Source: Ulva prolifera
Taxonomy: Eukaryota > Chlorophyta > Ulvophyceae > Ulvales > Ulvaceae
Length of the DNA stretch: 64,000 nt
Assembly: GCA_023078555.1 (NCBI GenBank)
Contig: CM041197.1
Location: forward strand, 7,213,810 to 7,277,809
Direction of reading: 5' to 3'
Shown here: piece after piece, positions 20,873 through 34,445 of the stretch
Position numbering within the stretch: the first letter of the stretch is position 1
How the letters are laid out: each line of letters begins with the position of its first letter
Made by a program: the position numbers and the translations under genes
The notes under the pieces: model-generated
The model's database searches: none
What the model saw: only the letters and a program-made list of their open reading frames with translations
Told to the model about the DNA's origin: nothing

Positions 20873-22886
20873 TCTGCCCACTGTCACAGTGCTTTTTCAG
20901 GCCAGCACAGCGAATATATGGATGTGGGTTGTGTCAGATGTGGCTAGCAGTGCTTCCATGACGCGCAGTCGCTGCTCGGCTGATTCGCGAACCAGCTCGG
21001 CTGCCGCGGCGGTTGGCCGGGTCGGAGGCATGTGTTGGCAGTCACAGTGCTTTTGCACGCCAGCACAGCCAATATATGGATGTTACTTGTGTCAGGTAGG
21101 GCTAGCAGTGCTTCCATGTCGCGCAGTCCCTGCTCGGCTGATTCGGGAACCAGCCCGGCTGATTCGCGCATCAGCTCGGCTGACGCAGCAGTTGGCCGGG
21201 TCGAGGACATCTGCCCACAGTCACAGTGCTTTTCTAGGCCAGCACAGCGAATATATGGATGTGGGTTGTGTCAGATGTGGCTAGCAGTGCTTCCATGACG
21301 CGCAGTCGCTGCTTGGCTGATTCGCGAACCAGCTCGGCTGCCGCGGCGGTTGGCCGGGTCGGAGGCATGTGTTGGCAGTCACAGCGCTTTTGCACGCCAG
21401 CACAGCCATTATATGGATGTGACTTGTGTCAGGTAGGGCTAGCAGTGCTTCCATGTCGCGCAGTCGCTGCTCGGCTGATTCGCGAACCAGCTCGGCTGCC
21501 TGCGTCGGTTGGCCGGGTCGGAGGCAGGTGTTGGCAGTCACAGTGCTTTTGCACGCCAGCACAGCCAATATATGGATGTTACTTGTGTCAGGTAGGGCTA
21601 GCAGTGCTTCCATGTAGCGCAGTCGCTGCTCGGCTGATTCGGGAACCAGCCCGGCTGATTCGCGCATCAGCTCGGCTGACGCAGCACTTGGCCGGGTCGG
21701 GGGCACCTGCCCACAGTCACAGTGCTTTTGCAGGCCAGCACAGCGAATATATGGATGTGGGTTGTGTCAGATGTGGCTAGCAGTGCTTCCATGTCGCGCA
21801 GTCGCTGCTCGGCTGATTCGCGAACCAGCTCGGCTGGCGCAGCGGTTGGCCGGGTCAGAGGCATGTGTTGGCAGTCACAGCGCTTTTGCACGCCAGCACA
21901 GCCATTATATGGATTTGACTTGTGTCAGGTAGGGCTAGCAGTGCTTCCATGTAGCGCAGTCGCTGCTCGGCTGATTCGGGAACCAGCCCGGCTGATTCGC
22001 GCATCAGCTCGGCTGACGCAGCACTTGGCCGGGTCGGGGGCACCTGCCCACAGTCACAGTGCTTTTGCAGGCCAGCACAGCGAATATATGGATGTGGGTT
22101 GTGTCAGATGTGGCTAGCAGTGCTTCCATGTCGCGCAGTCGCTGCTCGGCTGATTCGCGAACCAGCTCGGCTGGCGCAGCGGTTGGCCGGGTCAGAGGCA
22201 TGTGTTGGCAGTCACAGCGCTTTTGCACGCCAGCACAGCCAATATATGGATGTGACTTGTGTCAGGTATGGCTAGCAGTGCTTCCATGTTGCGCAGTCGC
22301 AGCTCGGATGAATCGGAAACCAGCCCAGCTGATTCGCGCATCAGCTCGGCTGACGCAGCACTTGGCCGGGTCGGGGGCACCTGCCCACAGTCACAGTGCT
22401 TTTGCAGGCCAGCACAGCGAATATATGGATGTGGGTTGTGTCAGATGTGGCTAGCAGTGCTTCCATGTCGCGCAGTCGCTGCTCGGCTGATTCGCGAACC
22501 AGCTCGGCTGGCGCAGCGGTTGGCCGGGTCAGAGGCATGTGTTGGCAGTCACAGCGCTTTTGCACGCCAGCACAGCCAATATATGGATGTGACTTGTGTC
22601 AGGTATGGCTAGCAGTGCTTCCATGTTGCGCAGTCGCAGCTCGGATGAATCGGAAACCAGCCCAGCTGATTCGCGCATCAGCTCGGCTGACGCAGCAGTT
22701 GGCCGGGTCGGGGGCATCTGCCCACATTCACAGTGCTTCTGCAGGCCAGCACAGCGAGTATATGGATGTGGGTTGTGTCAGATATGGCTAGCAGTGCTTC
22801 CATGTTGCACAGTCGCTGCTCGGCTGATTCGGGAACCAGCCCGGCTGATTCGCGCATCAGCTCGGCTGACGCAGCAGTTGGCCGGG
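20873..22886 (+). repeat. 2-kb block, copy 3 of 3
   Basis: Offset 3825 from copy 2. At the site near 21910 it matches copy 1 (CCATTATATGGATT) rather than copy 2, and it shares the GGGGCGGGG right-edge state with copy 1. Copies 1-3 therefore form a mosaic rather than a simple series. Confidence 0.78.
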
Positions 22887-23764
22887 GCGGGGACATCTGC
22901 CCACAGTCACAGTGCTTTTGCAGGCCAGCACAGCGAATATATGGATGTGGGTTGGGTCAGATGTGGCTAGCAGTGCTTCCATGTCGCGCAGTCGCTGCTC
23001 GGCTGATTCGCGAACCAGCTCGGCTGCCGCGGCGGTTGGCCGGGTCGGAGGCATGTGTTGGCAGTCACAGTGCTTTTGCAGGCCAGCACAGCCAATACAT
23101 GGATGTCACTTGTGTCAGGTATGGCTAGCAGTGCTTCCATGTCGCGCAGTCGCTGCTCGGCTGATTCGGGAACCAGCCCGGCTGATTCGCGCATCAGCTC
23201 GGCTGACGCAGCAGTTGGCCGGGTCGAGGACATCTGCCCACAGTCACAGTGCTTTTGCAGGCCAGCACAGCGAATATATGGATGTGGGTTGTGTCAGATG
23301 TGGCTAGCAGTGCTTCCATGACGCGCAGTCGCTGCTTGGCTGATTCGCGAACCAGCTCGGCTGCCGCGGCGGTTGGCCGGGTCGGAGGCATGTGTTAAAA
23401 GTCAAGGCGCTTTTGTACGCCAGCACAGCCAATATATGGATGTCACTTGTGTCAGGTATGGCTAGCAGTGCTTCCATGTCGCGCAGTCGCTGCTCGGCTG
23501 ATTTGCGAACCAGCTCGGCTGCCGCGGCGGTTGGCCAGGTCGGAGGCATGTGTTGGCAGTCACAGTGCTTTTGCACGCCAGCACAGCCAATACATGGATG
23601 TCACTTGTGTCAGGTATGGCTTGCAGTGCTTCCATGTCGCGCAGTCGCTGCTCGGCTGATTCGCGAACCAGCTCGGCTGGCGCAGCGGTTGGCCGGGTCA
23701 GAGGCATGTATTGGCAGTCACAGCGCTTTTGCACGCCAGCACAGCCATTATATGGATTTGACTT

Positions 23765-24946
23765 GTGTCAGGTAGGGCTAGCAGTGCTTCCATGTAGCGC
23801 AGTCGCTGCTCGGCTGATTCGGGAACCAGCCCGGCTGATTCGCGCATCAGCTCGGCTGACGCAGCACTTGGCCGGGTCGGGGGCACCTGCCCACAGTCAC
23901 AGTGCTTTTGCAGGCCAGCACAGCGAATATATGGATGTGGGTTGTGTCAGTTGTGGCTAGCAGTGCTTCCATGTCGCGCAGTCGCTGCTCGGCTGATTCG
24001 CGAACCAGCTCGGCTGGCGCAGCGGTTGGCCGGGTCAGAGGCATGTGTTGGCAGTCACAGCGCTTTTGCACGCCAGCACAGCCAATATATGGATGTGACT
24101 TGTGTCAGGTATGGCTAGCAGTGCTTCCATGTTGCGCAGTCGCAGCTCGGCTGATTCGGAAGCAAGCCCGGCTGATTCGCGCATCAGCTCGGCTGACGCA
24201 GCAGTTGGCCGGGTCGGGGGCATCTGCCCACTGTCACAGTGCTTTTGCAGGCCAGCACAGCGAATATATGGATGTGGGTTGTGTCAGATGTGGCTAGCAG
24301 TGCTTCCATGTCGCGCAGTCGCTGCTCGGCTGATTCGCGAACCAGCTCGGCTGCCGCAGCGGTTGGCCGGGTCAGAGGCATGTGATGGCAGTCACAGCGC
24401 TTTTGCACGCCAGCACAGCCAATATACGGATTTTACTTGTGTCAGGTAGGGCTAGCAGTGCTTCCATGTAGCGCAGTCGCTGCTCGGCTGATTCGGGAAC
24501 CAGCCCGGCTGATTCGCGCATCAGCTCGGCTGACGCAGCACTTGGCCGGGTCGGGGGCACCTGCCCACAGTCACAGTGCTTTTGCAGGCCAGCACAGCGA
24601 ATATATGGATGTGGGTTGTGTCAGTTGTGGCTAGCAGTGCTTCCATGTCGCGCAGTCGCTGCTCGGCTGATTCGCGAACCAGCTCGGCTGGCGCAGCGGT
24701 TGGCCGGGTCAGAGGCATGTGTTGGCAGTCACAGCGCTTTTGCACGCCAGCACAGCCAATATATGGATGTGACTTGTGTCAGGTATGGCTAGCAGTGCTT
24801 CCATGTTGCGCAGTCGCAGCTCGGCTGATTCGGAAGCAAGCCCGGCTGATTCGCGCATCAGCTCGGCTGACGCAGCAGTTGGCCGGGTCGGGGGCATCTG
24901 CCCACTGTCACAGTGCTTTTGCAGGCCAGCACAGCGAATATATGGA
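23765..24946 (+). repeat. 674-bp tandem duplication
   Basis: 23765-24272 repeats at 24439-24946 (offset 674 = 4x158 + 2x21). The rare GTGTCAGTTGTGG variant and the AAGCAAGCCCGG variant are in both copies. Confidence 0.8.
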
Positions 24947-27029
24947 TGTGACTTGTGTCAGGTATGGCTAGCAGTGCTTCCATGTCGCGCAGTCGCTGCT
25001 CGGCTGATTCGGGAACCAGCCCGGCTGATTCGCGCATCAGCTCGGCTGACGCAGCAGTTGGCCGCGTCGGGGACATCTGCCCACAGTCACAGTGCTTTTG
25101 CAGGCCAGCACAGCGAATATATGGATGTGGGTTGTGTCAGATGTGGCTAGCAGTGCTTCCGTGTCGCGCAGTCGCTCCTCAGCTGATTCGTGAACCAGCT
25201 CGGCTGGCGCAGCGGTTGGCCGGGTCGGAGGCATGTGTTGGCAGTCACAGCGCATTTGCACGCCAGCACAGCGAAAATATATGGAGGTGGGTTGTGTTAG
25301 ATTTGGCTAGCAGTGCTTCCATGTCGCGCAGTCGCTGCTCGGCTGATTCGCGAACCAGCTCGGCTGCCGCGGCAGTTGGCCGGGTCGGAGGCATGTGTTG
25401 GCAGTCAAGGCGCTTTTGCACGCCAGCACAGCCAATATACGGATGTCACTTGTGTCAGGTATGGCTAGCAGTGCTTCCATGTCGCGCAGTCGCTGCTCAG
25501 CTGATTTGCGAACCAGCTCGGCTGCCGCGGCGGTTGGCCAGGTCGGAGGCATGTGTTGGCAGTCACAGTGCTTTTGCACGCCAGCACAGCCAGTACATGG
25601 ATGTCACTTGTGTCAGGTATGGCTAGCAGTGCTTCCATGTCGCGCAGTCGCTGCTCGGCTGATTCGGGAACCAGCCCGGCTGATTCGCGCATCAGCTCGG
25701 CTGACGCAGCAGTTGGCCGGGTCGGGGGCATCTGCCCACTGTCACAGTGCTTTTGCAGGCCAGCACAGCGAATATATGGATGTGGGTTGTGTCAGCTGTG
25801 GCTAGCAGTGCTTCCATGACGCGCAGTCGCTGCTCGGCTGATTCGCGAACCAGCTCGGCTGCCGCGGCGGTTGGCCGGGTCGGAGGCATGTGTTGGCAGT
25901 CACAGTGCTTTTGCACGCCAGCACAGCCAATATATGGTTGTTACTTGTGTCAGGTAGGGCTAGCAGTGCTTCCATGTCGCGCAGTCGCTGCTCGGCTGAT
26001 TCGGGAACCAGCCCGGCTGATTCGCGCATCAGCTCGGCTGACGCAGCAGTTGGCCGGGTCGAGGACATCTGCCCACAGTCACAGTGCTTTTGCAGGCCAG
26101 CACAGCGAATATATGGATGTGGGTTGTGTCAGATGTGGCTAGCAGTGCTTCCATGACGCGCAGTCGCTGCTTGGCTGATTCGCGAACCAGCTCGGCTGCC
26201 GCGGCGGTTGGCCGGGTCGGAGGCATGTGTTGGAAGTCAAGGCGCTTTTGTACGCCAGCACAGCCAATATATGGATGTCACTTGTGTCAGGTATGGCTAG
26301 CAGTGCTTCCATGTCGCGCAGTCGCTGCTCGGCTGATTTGCGAACCAGCTCGGCTGCCGCGGCGGTTGGCCAGGTCGGAGGCATGTGTTGGCAGTCACAG
26401 TGCTTTTGCACGCCAGCACAGCCAATACATGGATGTCACTTGTGTCAGGTATGGCTTGCAGTGCTTCCATGTCGCGCAGTCGCTGCTCGGCTGATTCGCG
26501 AACCAGCTCGGCTGGCGCAGCGGTTGGCCGGGTCAGAGGCATGTATTGGCAGTCACAGCGCTTTTGCACGCCAGCACAGCCATCATATGGGTTTGACTTG
26601 TGTCAGGTAGGGCTAGCAGTGCTTCCATGTAGCGCAGTCGCTGCTCGGCTGATTCGGGAACCAGCCCGGCTGATTCGCGCATCAGCTCGGCTGACGCAGC
26701 ACTTGGCCGGGTCGGGGGCACCTGCCCACAGTCACAGTGCTTTTGCAGGCCAGCACAGCGAATATATGGATGTGGGTTGTGTCAGATGTGGCTAGCAGTG
26801 CTTCCATGACGCGCAGTCGCTGCTCGGCTGATTCGCGAACCAGCTCGGCTGCCGCGGCGGTTGGCCGGGTCGGAGGCATGTGTTGGCGGTCAAGGCGCTT
26901 TTGCACGCCAGCACAGCCAATATACGGATGTCACTTGTGTCAGGTATGGCTAGCAGTGCTTCCATGTCGCGCAGTCGCTGCTCGGCTGATTCGCGAACCA
27001 GCTCGGCTGCCGCGGCGGATGGCCGGGTC

Positions 27030-27977
27030 GGAGGCATGTGTTGGCAGTCAAGGCGCTTTTGCACGCCAGCACAGCCAATATACGGATGTCACTTGTGTCA
27101 GGTATGGCTAGCAGTGCTTCCATGTCGCGCAGTCGCTGCTCGGCTGATTTGCGAACCAGCTCGGCTGCCGCGGCAGTTGGCCAGGTCGGAGGCATGTGTT
27201 GGCAGTCACAGTGCTTTTGCAGGCCAGCACAGCGAATATATGGATGTGGGTTGTGTCAGATGTGGCTAGCAGTGCTTCCATGACGCGCAGTCGCTGCTCG
27301 GCTGATTCGCGAACCAGCTCGGCTGCCGCGGCGGTTGGCCGGGTCGGAGGCATGTGTTGGCAGTCAAGGCGCTTTTGCACGCCAGCACAGCCAATATACG
27401 GATGTCACTTGTGTCAGGTATGGCTAGCAGTGCTTCCATGTCGCGCAGTCGCTGCTCGGCTGATTTGCGAACCAGCTCGGCTGCCGCGGCAGTTGGCCAG
27501 GTCGGAGGCATGTGTTGGCAGTCACAGTGCTTTTGCAGGCCAGCACAGCGAATATATGGATGTGGGTTGTGTCAGATGTGGCTAGCAGTGCTTCCATGAC
27601 GCGCAGTCGCTGCTCGGCTGATTCGCGAACCAGCTCGGCTGCCGCGGCGGTTGGCCGGGTCGGAGGCATGTGTTGGCAGTCAAGGCGCTTTTGCACGCCA
27701 GCACAGCCAATATACGGATGTCACTTGTGTCAGGTATGGCTAGCAGTGCTTCCATGTCGCGCAGTCGCTGCTCGGCTGATTTGCGAACCAGCTCGGCTGC
27801 CGCGGCAGTTGGCCAGGTCGGAGGCATGTGTTGGCAGTCACAGTGCTTTTGCAGGCCATCACAGCGAATATATGGATGTGGGTTGTGTCAGATGTGGCTA
27901 GCAGTGCTTCCATGACGCGCAGTCGCTGCTCGGCTGATTCGCGAACCAGCTCGGCTGCCGCGGCGGTTGGCCGGGTC
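27030..27977 (+). repeat. 316-bp dimer repeated three times
   Basis: Two S monomers with distinct markers (CCAATATACGG; CTGATTTGCGAACC with GTTGGCCAGG) repeat at about 27030, 27346 and 27662. The third copy carries a private change GCAGGCCATCAC near 27855. Confidence 0.85.
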
Positions 27978-28019
27978 GGAGGCATGTGTTGGCAGTCAAG
28001 GCGCTTTTGCACGCCAGCA

Positions 28020-28994
28020 CAGCCAATATATGGATGTCACTTGTGTCAGGTATGGCTAGCAGTGCTTCCATGTCGCGTATTCGCTGCTCGGCTGATTCGC
28101 GAACAAGCTCGGCTGCCTGCGTCGGTTGGCCGGGTCAGAGGCATGTGTTGGCAGTCACAGCGCTTTTGCACGCCAGCACAGCCAATATATGGATGTGACC
28201 TGTGTCAGGTATGGCTTGCAGTGCTTCCATGTTGCGCAGTCGCAGCTCGGCTGATTCGGAAGCCAGCCCGGCTGATTCGCGCATCAGCTCGGCTGACGCA
28301 GCAGTTGGCCGGGTCGGGGGCATCTGCCCACTGTCACAGTGCTTTTGCAGGCCAGCACAGCGAATATATGGATGTGGGTTGTGTCAGATGTGGCTAGCAG
28401 TGCTTCCATGACGCGCAGTCGCTGTTCGGCTGATTCGCGAACCACCTCGGCTGCCGCGGCGGTTGGCCGGGTCGGAGGCATGTGTTGGCAGTCAAGGCGC
28501 TTTTGCACGCCAGCACAGCCAATATACGGATGTCACTTGTGTCAGGTATGGCTAGCAGTGCTTCCATGTCGCGCAGTCGCTGCTCGGCTGAATTGCGAAC
28601 CAGCTCGGCTGCCGCGGCGGTTGGCCAGGTCGGAGGCATGTGTTGGCAGTCACAGTGCTTTTGCACGCCAGCACAGCCAGTACATGGATGTCACTTGTGT
28701 CAGGTATGGCTAGCAGTGCTTCCATGTTGCGCAGTCGCGGCTCGGCTGATTCGGAAGCCAGCCCGGCTGATTCGCGCATCAGCTCGGCTGACGCAGCAGT
28801 TGGCCGAGTTGGGGGCATCTGCCCACTGTCACAGTGCTTTTGCAGGCCAGCACAGCGAATATATGGATGTGGGTTGTGTCAGCTGTGGCTAGCAGTGCTT
28901 CCATGACGCGCAGTCGCTGCTCGGCTGGTTCGCGAACCAGCTCGGCTGCCGCGGCGGTTGGCCGGGTCGGAGGCATGTGTTGGCAGTCAAGGCG
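28020..28994 (+). repeat. 1-kb direct duplicate, copy 1 (partner 34446-35420)
   Basis: Offset 6426. Shared rare variants include CGCGTATTCGCTGC, GAACAAGCTCGG, GAACCACCTCGG and CTGAATTGCGAACC. The two copies bracket the 29-34.4 kb domain, where the variant CAGTCGCTCCTCGG is common. Confidence 0.82.
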
Positions 28995-29046
28995 CTTTTG
29001 CACGCCAGCACAGCCAATATACGGATGTCACTTGTGTCAGGTATGG

Positions 29047-30050
29047 CTAGCAGTGCTTCCATGTCGCGCAGTCGCTCCTCAGCTGATTCGCGAACCAGCT
29101 CGGCTGGCGCAGCGGTTGGCCGGGTCGGAGGAATGTGTTGGCAGTCACAGCGCTTTTGCACGCCAGTACAGCGAATATATGGATGCGGGTTGTGTCAGAT
29201 GTGGCTAGCAGTGCTTCCATGTCGCGCAGTCGCTCCTCGGCTGATTTGCGAACCAGCTCGGCTGGCGCAGCGGTTGGCCGGGTCGGAGGCATGTGTTGGC
29301 AGTCACATCGCATTTGCACGCCAGCACAGCGAATATATGGGAGTGGGTTATGTCAGATGTGGCTAGCAGTGCTTCCATGTCGCGCAGTCGCTCCTCGGCT
29401 GATTCGCGAACCAGCTCGGCTGGCGCAGCGGTTGGCCGGGTCGGAGGCATGTGTTGGCAGTCACAGCGCATTTGCACGCCAGCACAGCGAATGTATGGAT
29501 GTGGGTTGTGTTAGATGTGGCTAGCAGTGCTTCCATGTCGCGCAGTCGCTCCTCGGCTGATTCGCGAACCAGCTCGGCTGGCGCAGCGGTTGGCCGGGTC
29601 GGAGGCATGTGTTGGCAGTCACAGCGCTTTTGCACGCCAGCACAGCGAATATATGGATGTGGGTTGTGTCAGATGTGGCTAGCAGAACTTCCATGTCGCG
29701 CAGTCGCTCCTCGGCTGATTCGCGAACCAGCTCGGCTGCCGCAGCGGTTGGCCGGGTCGGAGGCATGTGTTGGCAGTCACAGCGCCTTTGTACGCCAGCA
29801 CAGCCAATATATGGATGTGACTTGTGTCAGGTATGGCTAGCAGTGCTTCCATGTCGCGCAGTCGCTCCTCGGCTGATTTGCGAACCAGCCCGGCTGATTC
29901 GCGCATCAGCTCGGCTGACGCAGCACTTGGCCGGGTCGGGGGCACCTGCCCACAGTCACAGTGCTTTTGCAGGCCAGCGCAGCGAATATATGGATGTTGG
30001 TTGTGTCAGATGTGGCTAGCAGTGCTTCCATGTCGCGCAGTCGCTGCTCG
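29047..30050 (+). repeat. Recurrent cassette, first occurrence
   Basis: An ordered run of S and L variants: CGCCAGTACAGCG, GATGCGGGTTG, ATATGGGAGTGGGTTATG, CGAATGTATGG, AGCAGAACTTCC, CGCCTTTGTACG. It recurs in whole or part near 43.0, 44.9, 46.2, 47.5, 48.5, 51.4, 53.6 and 56.5 kb. This copy has CAGATGTGGCTAGCAGAAC where the others have CAGACGTGG, so it may retain the older state. Confidence 0.78.
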
Positions 30051-31163
30051 GCTGATTCGCGAACCAGCTCGGCTGGCGCAGCGGTTGGCCGGGTCGGAGG
30101 CATGTGTTGGCAGTCACAGCGCTTTTGCACGCCATCACAGCGAATATATGGATGTGGGTTGTGTCAGATGTGGCTAGCAGTGCTTCCATGTCGCGCAGTC
30201 GCTGCTCGGCTGATTCGCGAACCAGCTCGGCTGGCGCAGCGGTTGGCCGGGTCGGAGGCATGTGTTGGCAGTCACAGCGCCTTTGCTCGCCAGCACAGCC
30301 AATATATGGATGAGACTTGTGTCAGGTATGGCTAGCAGTGCTTCCATGTCGCGCAGTCGCTCCTCGGCTGATTTGCGAACCAGCCCGGCTGATTCGCGCA
30401 TCAGCTCGGCTGACGCAGCACTTGGCCGGGTTGGGGGCACCTGCCCACAGTCACAGTGCTTTTGCAGGCCAGCGCAGCGAATATATGGATGTTGGTTGTG
30501 TCAGATGTGGCTAGCAGTGCTTCCATGTCGCGCAGTCGCTGCTCGGCTGATTCGCGAACCAGCTCGGCTGGCGCAGCGGTTGGCCGAGTCGGAGGCATGT
30601 GTTGGCAGTCACAGCGCATTTGCACGCCAGCACAGCGAATGTATGGATGTGGGTTGTGTTAGATGTGGCTAGCAGTGCTTCCATGTCGCGCAGTCGCTCC
30701 TCGGCTGATTCGCGAACCAGCTCGGCTGGCGCAGCGGTTGGCCGGGTCGGAGGCATGTGTTGGCAGTCACAGCGCTTTTGCACGCCAGCACAGCGAATAT
30801 ATGGATGTGGGTTGTGTCAGATGTGGCTAGCAGTGCTTCCATGTCGCGCAGTCGCTTCTCGGCTGATTCGCGAACCAGCTCGGCTGGCGCAGCGGTTGAC
30901 CGGGTCGGAGGCATGTGTTGGCAGTCACAGCGCCTTTGCACGCCAGCACAGCCAATATATGGATGTGACTTGTGTCAGGTATGGCTAGCAGTGCTTCCAT
31001 GTCGCGCAGTCGCTCCTCGGCTGATTTGCGAACCAGCCTGGCTGATTCGCGCATCAGCTCGGCTGACGCAGCACTTGGCCGGGTTGGGGGCACCTGCCCA
31101 CAGTCACAGTGCTTTTGCAGGCCAGCGCAGCGAATATATGGATGTTGGTTGTGTCAGATGTGG

Positions 31164-34100
31164 CTAGCAGTGCTTCCATGTCGCGCAGTCGCTGCTCGGC
31201 TGATTCGCGAACCAGCTCGGCTGGCGCAGCGGTTGGCCGGGTCGGAGGCATGTGTTGGCAGTCACAGCGCATTTGCACGCCAGCGCAGCGAATATTTGGA
31301 TGTTGGTTGTGTCAGATGTGGCTAGCAGTGCTTCCATGTCGCGCAGTCGCTCCTCGGCTGATTCGCGAACCAGCTCGGCTGGCGCAGCGGTTGGCCGGGT
31401 CGGAGGCATGTGTTGGCAGTCACAGCGCCTTTGCACGCCAGCACAGCCAATATATGGATGTGACTTGTGTCAGGTATGGCTAGCAGTGCTTCCATGTCGC
31501 GCAGTCGCTCCTCGGCTGATTCGCGAACCAGCTCGGCTGGCGCAGCGGTTGGCCGGGTCGGAGGCATGTGTTGGCAGTCACAGCGCTTTTGCACGCCATC
31601 ACAGCGAATATATGGATGTGGGTTGTGTCAGATGTGGCTAGCAGTGCTTCCATGTCGCGCAGTCGCTGCTCGGCTGATTCGCGAACCAGCTCGGCTGGCG
31701 CAGCGGTTGGCCGGGTCGGAGGCATGTGTTGGCAGTCACAACGCTTTTGCACGCCAGCACAGCGAATATATGGATGTGGGTTGTGTCAGGTGTGGCTAGC
31801 AGTGCTTCCATGTCGCGCAGTCGCTCCTCGGCTGATTCGCGAACCAGCTCGGCTGGCGCAGCGGTTGGCCGGGTCGGAGGCATGTGTTGGCAGTCACAGC
31901 GCCTTTGCACGCCAGCACAGCGAATATATGGATGCGGGTTGTGTCAGATGTGGCTAGCAGTGCTTCCATGCCGCGCAGTCGCTCCTCGGCTGATTCGCGA
32001 ACCAGCTCGGCTGGCGCAGCGGTTGGCCGGGTCGGAGGCATGTGTTGGCAGTCACATCGCATTTGCACGCCAGCACAGCGAATATATGGATGTGGGTTGT
32101 GTCAGATGTGGCTAGCAGTGCTTCCATGTCGCGCAGTCGCTCCTCGGCTGATTCGCGAACCAGCTCGGCTGGCGCAGCTGTTGGCCGGGTCGGAGGCATG
32201 TGTTGGCAGTCACATCGCATTTGCACGCCAGCACAGCGAATATATGGATGTGGGTTGTGTCAGATGTGGCTAGCAGTGCTTCCATGTCGCGCAGTCGCTC
32301 CTCGGCTGATTCGCGAACCAGCTCGGCTGGCGCAGCGGTTGGCCGGGTCGGAGGCATGTGTTGGCAGTCACATCACTTTTGCACGCCAGCACAGCGAAGA
32401 TATGGATGTGGGTTGTGTCAGATGTGGCTAGCAGTGCTTCCATGTCGCGCAGTCGCTCCTCGGCTGATTCGCGAACCAGCTCGGCTGGCGCAGCGGTTGG
32501 CCGGGTCGGAGGCATGTGTTGGCAGTCACATCACATTTGTACGCCATCACAGCGAATATATGGATGTGGGTTGCGTCAGATGTGGCTAACAGTGCTTCCA
32601 TGTCGCGCAGTCGCTCCTCGGCTGATTCGCGAACCAGCTCGGCTGGCGCAGCGGTTGGCCGGGTCGGAGGCATGTGTTTGCAGTCACAGCGCTTTTGCAC
32701 GCCAGCACAGCGAATATATGGATGTGGGTTGTGTCAGATGTGGCTAGCAGTGCTTCCATGTCGCGCAGTCGCTCCTCGGCTGATTCGCGAACCAGCTCGG
32801 CTGGCGCAGCGGTTAGCCGGGTCGGAGGCATGTGTTGGCAGTCACAGCGCCTTTGCACGCCAGCACAGCCAATATATGGATGTGACTTGTGTCAGGTATG
32901 GCTAGCAGTGCTTCCATGTCGCGCAGTCGCTCCTCGGCTGATTCGCGAACCAGCTCGGCTGGCGCAGCGGTTGGCCGGGTCGGAGGCATGTGTTGGCAGT
33001 CACAGCGCTTTTGCACGCCATCACAGCGAATATATGGATGTGGGTTGTGTCAGATGTGGCTAGCAGTGCTTCCATGTCGCGCAGTCGCTGCTCGGCTGAT
33101 TCGCGAACCAGCTCGGCTGGCGCAGCGGTTGGCCGGGTCGGAGGCATGTGTTGGCAGTCACAACGCTTTTGCACGCCAGCACAGCGAATATATGGATGTG
33201 GGTTGTGTCAGGTGTGGCTAGCAGTGCTTCCATGTCGCGCAGTCGCTCCTCGGCTGATTCGCGAACCAGCTCGGCTGGCGCAGCGGTTGGCCGGGTCGGA
33301 GGCATGTGTTGGCAGTCACAGCGCCTTTGCACGCCAGCACAGCGAATATATGGATGCGGGTTGTGTCAGATGTGGCTAGCAGTGCTTCCATGCCGCGCAG
33401 TCGCTCCTCGGCTGATTCGCGAACCAGCTCGGCTGGCGCAGCGGTTGGCCGGGTCGGAGGCATGTGTTGGCAGTCACATCGCATTTGCACGCCAGCACAG
33501 CGAATATATGGATGTGGGTTGTGTCAGATGTGGCTAGCAGTGCTTCCATGTCGCGCAGTCGCTCCTCGGCTGATTCGCGAACCAGCTCGGCTGGCGCAGC
33601 TGTTGGCCGGGTCGGAGGCATGTGTTGGCAGTCACATCGCATTTGCACGCCAGCACAGCGAATATATGGATGTGGGTTGTGTCAGATGTGGCTAGCAGTG
33701 CTTCCATGTCGCGCAGTCGCTCCTCGGCTGATTCGCGAACCAGCTCGGCTGGCGCAGCGGTTGGCCGGGTCGGAGGCATGTGTTGGCAGTCACATCACAT
33801 TTGCACGCCAGCACAGCGAAGATATGGATGTGGGTTGTGTCAGATGTGGCTAGCAGTGCTTCCATGTCGCGCAGTCGCTCCTCGGCTGATTCGCGAACCA
33901 GCTCGGCTGGCGCAGCGGTTGGCCGGGTCGGAGGCATGTGTTGGCAGTCACATCACATTTGTACGCCATCACAGCGAATATATGGATGTGGGTTGCGTCA
34001 GATGTGGCTAACAGTGCTTCCATGTCGCGCAGTCGCTCCTCGGCTGATTCGCGAACCAGCTCGGCTGGCGCAGCGGTTGGCCGGGTCGGAGGCATGTGTT

Positions 34101-34440
34101 TGCAGTCACAGCGCTTTTGCACGCCAGCACAGCGAATATATGGATGTGGGTTGTGTCAGATGTGGCTAGCAGTGCTTCCATGTCGCGCAGTCGCTCCTCG
34201 GCTGATTCGCGAACCAGCTCGGCTGGCGCAGCGGTTGGCCGGGTCGGAGGCATGTGTTGGCAGTCACATCACATTTGCACGCCAGCACAGCGAATATATG
34301 GATGTGGGTTGTGTCAGATGTGGCTAGCAGTGCTTCCATGTCGCGCAGTCGCTCCTCGGCTGATTCGCGAACCAGCTCGGCTGGCGCAGCGGTTGGCCGG
34401 GTCGGAGGCATGTGTTGGCAGTCACAGCGCCTCTGCACGC
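31164..34440 (+). repeat. S-only domain with 1,422-bp tandem duplication
   Basis: Some twenty consecutive 158-bp monomers without any L monomer. About 31450-32815 repeats at 32872-34237 (offset 1422 = 9x158), with very few differences (for example CATCACTTTTGC at about 32369 versus CATCACATTTGC at about 33791). Confidence 0.85.
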
Positions 34441-34445
34441 CAGCA

